DNA of 64,000 nt from Streptomyces sp. NBC_00457. Its GTDB lineage: Bacteria > Actinomycetota > Actinomycetes > Streptomycetales > Streptomycetaceae. A model generated the notes under the pieces. That model saw only the letters and a program-made list of their open reading frames with translations, did no database searches and had not been told where the DNA came from. The DNA lies in the NCBI RefSeq assembly GCF_036014015.1, contig NZ_CP107905.1, forward strand, positions 2,108,001 to 2,172,000, read 5' to 3'. This document shows, in pieces, positions 43,215 through 50,762 of this stretch. Positions within the stretch are counted from its first letter, which is position 1; each line of letters begins with the position of its first letter. The translations under genes were made by a program, and so were the position numbers.

Positions 43215-46200
43215 ATGACCATCTCCGACAGCACTGACGGAAGACCTCTGCAGTTCTTCCCCATCGGCATCGGTGTCTATCTCCACCTCCCCGGGCTGGA
43301 GACGGATCCCGAGATCGAAGGCATCGAGGCGTTGCTGAAGCCGTTCGGTTCCCAGACCGAACCCTGGCCGGTTTCCCCCGAGGACCGCGGGGTCGAAGCC
43401 GTCACCACGCGCCTGACGACGTGGTCCGCTCCCCGAGACATCGGCGACACCGTCCTCTACTGGGTCGGTCACGGCTTCAGTGACGGAGGGCCCACCTCGT
43501 TGCTGGCACACGCCCACAGTCCCAAGCTTGTCGCCCCAGACGGCATCGACCCACCCACTCTGCTGCGGCACCTCAAGGCCAGGCAGGGCAGGAACGGCGC
43601 CGGCTGGGCCATCGTCATCATCGACGCCTGCACCTCCGGGCGCTTCGTCGAACTGCTGACCGGGGACGCCTACCGGGATGGGGACGTCCACAACTTTCTG
43701 CTGGTGGCGACGTCCAAGGACGGGAGTACCACGCTCGGTGCGTTCCGCAGAGCGCTGACCACCGTCCTCACGGTGACCTTCCGTGCACAGCAGACCATCG
43801 ACCTGCACGACCTCGCCACGGAACTGAACCGCAACCTCCAAGGTTGCCCTGTCACGCCGAAGACGGATACAGGGCGTGCCGTGCTGCGGCGCACGCGGTC
43901 GACCATCGCGGCGCATACTCAGGCACCGCTGGATGTGGTCGCCGAGATCGATGCCGTCATCGCGTCCCTGACCGACGACGAACGGCGTCACTTCGTCCCC
44001 AAGGCCAGTGGTGCCGAACTCGGCGAGCAGACCTGGTACTTCCAGGGGCGCGTCGAGGAACGTCATGAGATCCTCTGCTGGCTCGACCGTGCCGCACCGG
44101 GCATGCTCGTTGTCACCGGAGCGGCAGGATCGGGAAAGTCCGCCTTGCTCGGGCATGTCCTGGTGCACTCCCGGCGTGAGCTCTCCGACATCCTCATCCG
44201 CCACCGGCAGCTCGACCCCCTTCCCCTTGGCAGCCCCCGCCCCTATGAAGCCTTCGATCTGGTCCTCCACCTGACTGGGGCGACACCCAGGGAGGTTGTG
44301 CTGCGGGTCGCCGCGGCGGCCGGGTTCCCCACCCCTCCCGAGGGGCCGATCGCCGAACAGTGCACGTGGCTGATCCAGCAGTTCCGCAGGACGGACGACC
44401 CCGTTGCGGAACAGGTTCCTGAGGCCGACGATCCCGCTTTCACCGTCCTGGCGGACGCACTCGACGAGGCCCGCCTGCCTCTGACGATCGCCGAGCGGAT
44501 ACTGAGCCCTCTGGCGGATCTCCCCGGTGTTCGGGTCGTCGTCGGCACGCGCGGCTCCACACTCGAAGGCCCCGACCTGCCGAAGCCGGCGGACCGGGAC
44601 CTCACTGACGCTCTGGGCGTCGGCCGGGAGCGGAACCGGAAGGTCGTTCACGTTGACCGTGACGAGGAGGCCATGACCAGCTACATCCAGCGACGCCTGG
44701 AGGTAGCGCGCAGCAGGGGTGAACTCCAGGTGGAGCCCGCACAGATCGACCACCTGGCGAAAGCACTCGGGTGCCTTGAGCGGGAGTTCCTTTACGCACG
44801 CCTGGCGGTGCACGAGATCATCGCGACTCCGGGACTCGCCGACGACCCGGGGCCGCTGCTTGAGGACGACCACCGTCGGCTCTTCGCCCGCGCCGTCGAC
44901 CGGCTGGCCGAGAAGGCTCCTGTCAACCAGGCCCTGCTGGAGGCGCTGGCCCTGGCACAGGGACACGGCCTGCCCCTGACCGGGGGTGTGTGGGCCGACG
45001 TCGCCACAGCACTCGCCGACAGCCCCGACATGAAGGTCACCGACGCTGATATCGAAGAATTGACATGGACGGCGGCCCCCTACCTGCTGCTTGACACGGA
45101 ATCCGGGCAGAGCGTGTACCGACTGGCCCACCGGACCTTCTCCGAGCACTTCACCCGGACGGTTCCGCCCTCCGCGCACGACGACCGGCACCGCCGTATC
45201 ACCGAGCACCTGGCGGCACCCCCGACCGGTACGCGGCCGGAGCAGCGCCCCAACCCCTATGTCGTGCAACACCTGCCCACCCATGCCGGTCTCGCCGGGC
45301 CCGACGGATGGCAAGCCCTGGCGGACCGTCCCCAACTGCTCGACCGGCTGAACCCCTCGGCGGTCGTCGCCAGCGTCATGCTCAGAGCCCTTGGTCGATT
45401 CCAGCTGCCTCCGGCGGTGGCGGGAGTCCTGTTCGCCCGAGAGCAGCTCACCAAAGCGGACCTCCGGGATCGGCGAGGACTGCGCGAGCTGGCGAGCCTT
45501 CGCTGCACGCCGGAGACCGTCGTACAGCGCTTCGGCAGGAGATCTTCCGACCCTGATGCGGCCTGGTCCGTGGCCTGGGGCCAACTGAAGCGCCATGCAC
45601 CCCACTTGCGTCTCACCGGTCACACCGGCTCGGTACAGACCCTTGTGGCGTTCACGGACGCCTCACAGCGGGTGCTCCTGGCTTCGGGCAGTGACGACGG
45701 GGCGGTGCTGATTTGGGATCCGGTGAGGGGGGAGACCGTGGGGGACGCGGTGACGCCGCACGACGGCGCCGTCCAGTCGATCGCGGAGTTCGCGGGCCCG
45801 AGGGGGCGGACTCTGCTGGCCACCGGGGGCGCGGACGGCACGGTACGCATCTGGGACCCTGTCAGGGGAGAGACAGTGGGGGAGCCACTGACCGGCCACG
45901 ACGACTGGGTTCACTGCGTGGCGGCGTTCGAAGACGCCGAGGGGCAAACGCTGCTGGCCACGGGAGGCGGAGACGGGACGCTACGCGTCTGGGAGCCGCT
46001 GACCGGCAAGGAACTGGCGGTGGGAGGCCTGGACGAGTATGCGATGGACCTGGACCTGCACACCGACCAGGAGACCGAACGGCTCGTGGAGACCGGCCAC
46101 GACGGCGACGTCTACTCGGTGGCGGCGTTCGCTGGCCTGGACGGCCAAGATAGGCATGTGCGCCTGGCCACCGCGGGCAACGACGGCACGATACGGATCT

Positions 46201-47474
46201 GGGACCCGGCCACCGGGAAGGAGACCACCGATCCCCTCACCGGTCACGAGGGAGCCGTCTTCTCCGTCGCGGTGTTCAAGGGGCGGGAAGGGCAGGTGCT
46301 GCTGTCATCGGGCGGTGAGGACGGGACGATACGGATCTGGAACCCGGACACCGGCAGACAGACCAGGGCACCTCTCACCGGCCACGGCAAGCCGGTCCGC
46401 GCGGTGGGAACGCTGGTCGAGAAGACCGAGGCCGGTGAACGGACCTTGCTCGTCAGCGCCGGCGAAGACAACAGCGTACGACTGTGGGATCCGGTCGGCG
46501 GCGAGCCGGTGACAGCGCCTCTGACAGGCCACGAGAACTGGGTGAGGACTGTGTCGCCGGTGCCGCCTCTGTCTGGCACACACCCACTGCTGGCCACCGG
46601 CGGTGATGACCACACGCTACGGATCTGGGCACCGCACGACGGCCGAACGGCAGGCGTGCCCTTCGACGACGCCGTGACGACCACGCGGACGCTGACATCC
46701 TTCAGCGGCGAGGACGAACAGACCCTGATCGCCGCCGTGGACGGCGAAGCGAAGCTGCGCGTGTTCGACCCGGCCGAGGGCGAGCAGGTCGACGGGCTGG
46801 AGACCGAACATGACGGCGACGTCCTCACGGTGACCACGGTCCGAGTCGTCCAGGACGATGACGAAAGGCTCGTCTTCGCCACGGGTGGTGAGGACGGGGT
46901 CGTGCGGTTGTGGGATCCGGGCACCGGCGAGATGACCGGTGAGGTGGTGACGGATCACGCCCATGGGGTGCGGGCTCTGTCAGCGTTCGCCGGGTTCGGT
47001 GGGCGGTCATTCCTGGCCACGGGTGGTGAGGACGGCGTGGTGCGGTTGTGGGATCCGGGCACCGGTGAGAAGGCCGGTGAGGTGGTGACGGATCACGCCG
47101 GTGGAGTGCGGGCCCTGTCCGCGTTCGTCGACTTTGGCGGCCAGTCCCTCCTGGCCACGGGTGGTGAGGACGGGGTCGTGCGGTTGTGGAACCTCATGAC
47201 CGGCCAGGCCGTAGGGGAGCCGTTCGCCCATCCAGGCGTGACCGCCGTGGAGTCGTACCCGATCCCGGGCCGCGAAACCATGCTGGTCACGGGTGACGAC
47301 GACGGAACCGTCCGCTTCTGGAACTGCGAGACGGGAACCGAGACGCTGAGGATCCCCCTGGGCCTTTGCGTGAACGACGTCGCCTGCGTTGACGGAGACC
47401 TGGCCCTGGCCACAGCGGAAGGCCTCGTGCAGGTGAGCCTCGAAGCGGCGTCCAACCCAGCCGGCAAGTTCTGA
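43215..47474 (+). CDS. Caspase-like protease / STAND ATPase / WD40 sensor protein
   Basis: A 1419-residue NLR-like protein. Residues 1-190 are a peptidase C14 (caspase-like) domain with catalytic His86 (YWVGHGFSD) and Cys139 (VIIDACTSGRF). A linker leads to a STAND/NACHT-type ATPase with Walker A GAAGSGKS at 302-309 and a Walker B-like TVLADALDEARLP near 415, then winged-helix and helical parts to about 790. From 795 to the end there are about 13 WD40 blades (LLATGGADGTVRIWDP type), enough for two propellers. Such proteins sense a trigger with the repeats, oligomerise and switch on the protease. It starts 12 bp after the lipase gene. No signal peptide or membrane helix. Paralogues occur in developmental or defence contexts; defence is favoured here by the location. 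Confidence 0.85.
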   Translation: MTISDSTDGRPLQFFPIGIGVYLHLPGLETDPEIEGIEALLKPFGSQTEPWPVSPEDRGVEAVTTRLTTWSAPRDIGDTVLYWVGHGFSDGGPTSLLAHAHSPKLVAPDGIDPPTLLRHLKARQGRNGAGWAIVIIDACTSGRFVELLTGDAYRDGDVHNFLLVATSKDGSTTLGAFRRALTTVLTVTFRAQQTIDLHDLATELNRNLQGCPVTPKTDTGRAVLRRTRSTIAAHTQAPLDVVAEIDAVIASLTDDERRHFVPKASGAELGEQTWYFQGRVEERHEILCWLDRAAPGMLVVTGAAGSGKSALLGHVLVHSRRELSDILIRHRQLDPLPLGSPRPYEAFDLVLHLTGATPREVVLRVAAAAGFPTPPEGPIAEQCTWLIQQFRRTDDPVAEQVPEADDPAFTVLADALDEARLPLTIAERILSPLADLPGVRVVVGTRGSTLEGPDLPKPADRDLTDALGVGRERNRKVVHVDRDEEAMTSYIQRRLEVARSRGELQVEPAQIDHLAKALGCLEREFLYARLAVHEIIATPGLADDPGPLLEDDHRRLFARAVDRLAEKAPVNQALLEALALAQGHGLPLTGGVWADVATALADSPDMKVTDADIEELTWTAAPYLLLDTESGQSVYRLAHRTFSEHFTRTVPPSAHDDRHRRITEHLAAPPTGTRPEQRPNPYVVQHLPTHAGLAGPDGWQALADRPQLLDRLNPSAVVASVMLRALGRFQLPPAVAGVLFAREQLTKADLRDRRGLRELASLRCTPETVVQRFGRRSSDPDAAWSVAWGQLKRHAPHLRLTGHTGSVQTLVAFTDASQRVLLASGSDDGAVLIWDPVRGETVGDAVTPHDGAVQSIAEFAGPRGRTLLATGGADGTVRIWDPVRGETVGEPLTGHDDWVHCVAAFEDAEGQTLLATGGGDGTLRVWEPLTGKELAVGGLDEYAMDLDLHTDQETERLVETGHDGDVYSVAAFAGLDGQDRHVRLATAGNDGTIRIWDPATGKETTDPLTGHEGAVFSVAVFKGREGQVLLSSGGEDGTIRIWNPDTGRQTRAPLTGHGKPVRAVGTLVEKTEAGERTLLVSAGEDNSVRLWDPVGGEPVTAPLTGHENWVRTVSPVPPLSGTHPLLATGGDDHTLRIWAPHDGRTAGVPFDDAVTTTRTLTSFSGEDEQTLIAAVDGEAKLRVFDPAEGEQVDGLETEHDGDVLTVTTVRVVQDDDERLVFATGGEDGVVRLWDPGTGEMTGEVVTDHAHGVRALSAFAGFGGRSFLATGGEDGVVRLWDPGTGEKAGEVVTDHAGGVRALSAFVDFGGQSLLATGGEDGVVRLWNLMTGQAVGEPFAHPGVTAVESYPIPGRETMLVTGDDDGTVRFWNCETGTETLRIPLGLCVNDVACVDGDLALATAEGLVQVSLEAASNPAGKF
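46878..47200 (+). repeat. Near-identical tandem WD40-blade DNA repeats, 138-bp period
   Basis: The segment beginning GCCACGGGTGGTGAGGACGG starts at 46878, 47016 and 47154, exactly 138 bp (46 codons, one blade) apart. The first two units agree over nearly their whole length; the third agrees for its first 40 bp before diverging. Other blades in the gene are far more diverged, so these arose by recent duplication. Confidence 0.9.
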
Positions 47475-47499
47475 GGTGCACTTGCCGCCCACCCTGGAC

Positions 47500-47772
47500 A
47501 CTTTCACGCACGACCGTTACGCCGGGGCGGGACTTCGTGCTGTGCCTGACGCTGACCCCTCCCCCGTCCGTATCAAGGTCACCGACACCCGGACGGACAG
47601 GCTCCCACCAAGCCCCGCCGAACTCTGCGCGCCCTCATCGCAGGACGCGACGACCGGCCGTGGTCTGCTCTTCGTCGCGGCCTTTGCGGACCGGTGGGGC
47701 TGCGGCCCTCAGGATTCGTACGTCAAGACGGTCTGGGCGGAGGTCGATCGGAGCCTTGCCTGTCAGCTCTGA
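47500..47772 (+). pseudogene. 5'-truncated, frameshifted copy of the HATPase gene
   Basis: The DNA resembles the 3' two-thirds of the gene at 41102-41535: matching blocks around TTCACGCACGACCG, GGGACTTCGTGCTGTGCCTG and GTCACCGACACCCGGACGGA, ending in a TVWAEVDR-type C-terminus. The 5' third is absent and the frame changes near 47570. It begins just after the caspase-STAND gene and its last bases overlap the end of the minus-strand gene at 47763. The two decayed copies bracket the lipase-caspase module. Confidence 0.6.
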
Positions 47773-48629
47773 TGACCGTCGAGCCCCCAGTCGAAACGCC
47801 AGTGCTCGAACGGCGAATGCTCATGCCGGAAGTTGTCGAGCATGTCCCAGAGTTCGCGTTCCGGGCCCGCCGCAGGCATGAGGTCCTCTGGGCCCACGAC
47901 CTCGACCATCGTCAGTTCGCCCGTGGCGTACCGCCTGACGACCGAGGTCGCCCGTGGCGACGGATGGAGCAGGCTCAGGGTGCTCTGGAGCCTCTCCGCC
48001 GCCCTACGGGCCGGAGCCCGGAAACGCCTTCCAGGCACCGACGCCCCGTCACCATCCTTCGAATCTTCCTCATCTTCGTCCCCGTACCCGTAGCCGAACA
48101 CCACGTGATCGGGCGCGACCAGCGAGGCATGGCTGTACGCCGAACCATTCGCGTCGTCTGCGCCCGCGGCGTCATAGCTGACCCGCATGATCTCCGTGAG
48201 GTCGGCCAGCGCCCTCCAGAGACTCTCGATGTCGGCCGGGTACCGGAACAGCGAGCCCGTGAAGTACAGGTGGGCCTCGTGGCAGCCCCGCAGGGTGAGG
48301 GCGTGCAAGAGCTCATCGGCCGTCATCCGCTCCTGGGCGCAGATGGTGTGCAGGGTGGCTTCCGCGCCCCGGCGATCCCGCACGGGGTACACCAGAGCGG
48401 CCACCGGGTCCTCGTGTTCGGCACAGTACGTTTCGCGGCCGTAGCCGTCGAAGTCGTCGCACACGTAGCAGAGGTTGTCCTTGTTGCCGCCCCGGACGGT
48501 CCACACCGAGCCGCTGTTCTCGTCGGTCGGCCGTGTCCACCCCTGCCGTTCCAGCCACGCGATGACGTCCCGCCCTGGGACCGCCATAAACTGCTTCGCC
48601 TGATCCTTGTCCTCACCCATGCCCGGCAC
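47763..48629 (-). CDS. Hypothetical protein, 288 residues
   Basis: I do not recognise this protein. It has an N-terminal segment (GRDVIAWLERQGW) that recurs in the broken gene at 48783-48884, a Cys-containing stretch (DNLCYVCDDFDGYGRETYC) that might bind metal, an acidic loop (GDEDEEDSKDGDG) near residue 185, and no signal peptide or membrane helix. The GTG at 48629 has GGAGGAA just upstream. It lies inside the DISARM locus on the opposite strand to the drm genes and is downstream of motif copy 3 read in reverse. A partner of the neighbouring module cannot be excluded. Confidence 0.65.
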   Translation of the reverse strand: MPGMGEDKDQAKQFMAVPGRDVIAWLERQGWTRPTDENSGSVWTVRGGNKDNLCYVCDDFDGYGRETYCAEHEDPVAALVYPVRDRRGAEATLHTICAQERMTADELLHALTLRGCHEAHLYFTGSLFRYPADIESLWRALADLTEIMRVSYDAAGADDANGSAYSHASLVAPDHVVFGYGYGDEDEEDSKDGDGASVPGRRFRAPARRAAERLQSTLSLLHPSPRATSVVRRYATGELTMVEVVGPEDLMPAAGPERELWDMLDNFRHEHSPFEHWRFDWGLDGHQS

Positions 48630-48734
48630 AACTTCCTCCGCTCGATCGTGTGTCGAGGTGCACTCTCAATGCCGCCTCGGCACACGGGAGTTGGGCCCCC
48701 AGGGTCGACGCGTTACGCACCAGGCTGGACCATT

Positions 48735-48750
48735 GTGTGAACTGAGTCAA
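48735..48750 (+). promoter_or_regulatory. Shared island motif, copy 3
   Basis: GTGTGAACTGAGTCAA differs from copy 4 at one position. It lies between the minus-strand gene starting at 48629 and the gene at 49053, just beyond the 3' end of a broken gene. As it is over 300 bp from 49053, the nearer target is the minus-strand gene about 105 bp away. Confidence 0.5.
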
Positions 48751-48782
48751 CTGATGCAAGGTGTTCGGCAGGCGAAAGGAGG

Positions 48783-48884
48783 GGCTAGTCGGCCGTGTCC
48801 AACCTGCCGTTCCAGGAAGCCCGCGATGTCCTCTCCCGGACTCGTCATGAACTTTCCCGCCTGATCCTCGATGGTGACCGGCAT
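48783..48884 (-). pseudogene. Broken N-terminal paralogue of the 48629 gene
   Basis: ATG 48884 follows a strong GGAGGA site and encodes QAGKFMTSPGEDIAGFLERQ, close to QAKQFMAVPGRDVIAWLERQ at the start of the downstream gene. DNA match continues (CTGGAACGGCAGG, TGGACACGGCCGAC), but a one-base deletion shifts the frame and a TAG follows at about 48785. Only about 35 codons remain, so this is the relic of a tandem duplicate. Confidence 0.7.
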
Positions 48885-49052
48885 GGCTTCCTCCGGCCCT
48901 TGTACTGTTCGAGTCGTCCCGATCAACGCTGCGCGTACGCACGGGAGTTGTAGGGATTCGCGCGCCGGGTTGCTGGAAAGCACACCAACCGAGCCGATGC
49001 TGCGGCGATCCGCGCGCAACCCATGACCGATGGCACCAGCGGGGGAGAAGAC

Positions 49053-50636
49053 ATGTCCCGGTTCCGCAACTTACGCAGAGCCTGGTTCGACGAGATCGCG
49101 GAAGAGCTCGCATGGCTCCTGGAGGATCTGTCGCCCGCCGTGGCGGACGCTGTCCCGAAAGACCTGGGGCCGCGAGATCTCGTCTCCGCGACCGTGCTCG
49201 CCCGCGTGGCGCAGGCGGACATGGAGTGCCAGGAGATCGCCTTCGTCGCCGGTGACCTGGTGCGCCTGGCGGGAGTGCACGGGGTGCGCGCGCCCGAGCG
49301 GGTGGAAGAGGTCGAGGAACTGTGGACCGCCCTGCGTGAGCCGACCGTGCCGCTCCTGCGCTCGTGGTGGCGGGAGCCGCTCGGTGAAGGGCTTCTCACC
49401 CACTGGGCGGAGATCCGGGCCGAGGAGGTGGGCTGGACGCGCGTCCATCAGGAGCTGCGGGAGCGCTGGTCGCTGGACAGCGACGGCATCTGGCGGCGCG
49501 GTCTGATGCCCGCCGGGGGGCCGGACGGCGACTGGCGCGGCTTCTTCGATCATCTGGAGGCCGTCACCTCGGGTCAGGAAGCAGCGTACGCGCGGATGCT
49601 CGTCACCCGGTGGCCTTCGCTGGCAGAGGAGATCGAGGCGTTCGCCTCCGAGAAGGCCGACGAGCTCGCCGCCGTACCCCATCTCGACCTGGTCCACCGG
49701 GAGCGGGCGCTCGCGGACGCGCTGACCGCGGTCGCCGCAGGGAACCTGGAGCAAGGCGGCGGTGAACTCCCGGCCGACCTGCGTGCCGTCCTGCGGTCCA
49801 TCCGGGACACCGGAAAGTCGTACCTGGCATGGCTCGACGGGGAGTACACCGAACGGCTGACTCCACTGGAGCGGGCGCACCTCGCCCTCGGTGCGGCGGA
49901 TGCGGCGCGCTGCGAGGCATATATGCGGCAGTACGCGGACATCTGGTGCGCCCCGGAGTCCGGGACGCTGCCGACCCCCGTCTTCACCGAGGAGGACTAC
50001 GCCCCGCTGAAGCCGGCCGAGCGCCCTCGGGCTGTCGCCCCGGATTGGATGGCGATGGTGGCCAAGGTGTACTCGGAGAACGCCCAGTTCGGCTGGACCG
50101 GCACGGTCGGGTCCCAGCCCTGGTGGCTCTATGCCGCCGAAAGTGGCATCGAGTCGGCCACCGCCATGAGGTTCAAGCATGACGGGCAGGTCCGGATCGG
50201 GCACCGGACGCTCGACGATCCGCACGACATGCTCGTCGGCCTTCCGCCGGGCGACCCCCACGCCCAGAACCTGATCATGCGGTTCCGGTACGACGTCGAG
50301 GACCCGCACGAGATGTGCGAGTTGTTGGTGCTGGCGCGGGCCGGGAGGGTCCGGCTCGGGTTCCTGGTGCGGGACGCGGGCGGCGGGTTCCGGGTGTTGC
50401 GGGTCGTTAGCGTGCCCATGCCCCCGGCTCTGCGCGAGGCCATGCGCGGCAAGGCGCTGCGGGCGCTGGACGCGATGACCGGGGCCGACCCGCGTGAACT
50501 CGCGGTCCTCATCGCGCCGGAGGCGGGCGGGCCGGTAGTCGGGGAGCGGGGGAAGTCGCCGGCCGAGGACGTGGGCGACGCATGGGGAGACGCCGTCGAC
50601 GGTGGGCTGTTCCCCAGGGGAGACACCCTGTTCTGA
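49053..50636 (+). CDS. Hypothetical protein, 527 residues
   Basis: I do not recognise a family. The sequence is hydrophilic and mostly helical, rich in Trp/Glu/Leu (for example WFDEIAEELAWLLEDL, LRSWWREPLGEGLLTHWAEI). Near residue 340 a more globular part begins (DWMAMVAKVYSENAQFGWTG), continuing to FRYDVEDPHEMCELLVLARA. No signal peptide, membrane helix or nucleotide-binding motif. ATG 49053 has GGGGGAGAAG 2-11 nt upstream; an ATG at 49023 lacks one. It ends 126 bp before drmA in the same orientation, so it may be a DISARM-linked accessory gene or simply part of the inserted material. Confidence 0.7.
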   Translation: MSRFRNLRRAWFDEIAEELAWLLEDLSPAVADAVPKDLGPRDLVSATVLARVAQADMECQEIAFVAGDLVRLAGVHGVRAPERVEEVEELWTALREPTVPLLRSWWREPLGEGLLTHWAEIRAEEVGWTRVHQELRERWSLDSDGIWRRGLMPAGGPDGDWRGFFDHLEAVTSGQEAAYARMLVTRWPSLAEEIEAFASEKADELAAVPHLDLVHRERALADALTAVAAGNLEQGGGELPADLRAVLRSIRDTGKSYLAWLDGEYTERLTPLERAHLALGAADAARCEAYMRQYADIWCAPESGTLPTPVFTEEDYAPLKPAERPRAVAPDWMAMVAKVYSENAQFGWTGTVGSQPWWLYAAESGIESATAMRFKHDGQVRIGHRTLDDPHDMLVGLPPGDPHAQNLIMRFRYDVEDPHEMCELLVLARAGRVRLGFLVRDAGGGFRVLRVVSVPMPPALREAMRGKALRALDAMTGADPRELAVLIAPEAGGPVVGERGKSPAEDVGDAWGDAVDGGLFPRGDTLF

Positions 50637-50655
50637 GGGCCCCTCCCTGAATCAG

Positions 50656-50671
50656 TTGTGAACTGAGTCAA
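50656..50671 (+). promoter_or_regulatory. Shared island motif, copy 4, upstream of drmA
   Basis: TTGTGAACTGAGTCAA differs from copy 1 (20287) at a single base. It lies 92 bp before drmA, and a TAGCCT -10-like box at 50716 follows 44 bp downstream. This suggests that drmABC has its own regulated promoter, separate from drmD-drmMI. Confidence 0.6.
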
Positions 50672-50762
50672 TAAACGTCATGCTTCAACTCGGTGTCGCT
50701 CCGCACTGCGCGCGGTAGCCTCACCCAGTTGGCTCAGTCATGCCAGAAAGGGCCCGATCACC

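Noticed and set aside
41961..45623. 1220-codon open frame antisense to the lipase and caspase-STAND genes
   Set aside because: It spans two well-supported genes on the other strand, has low-complexity composition and no recognisable domain.
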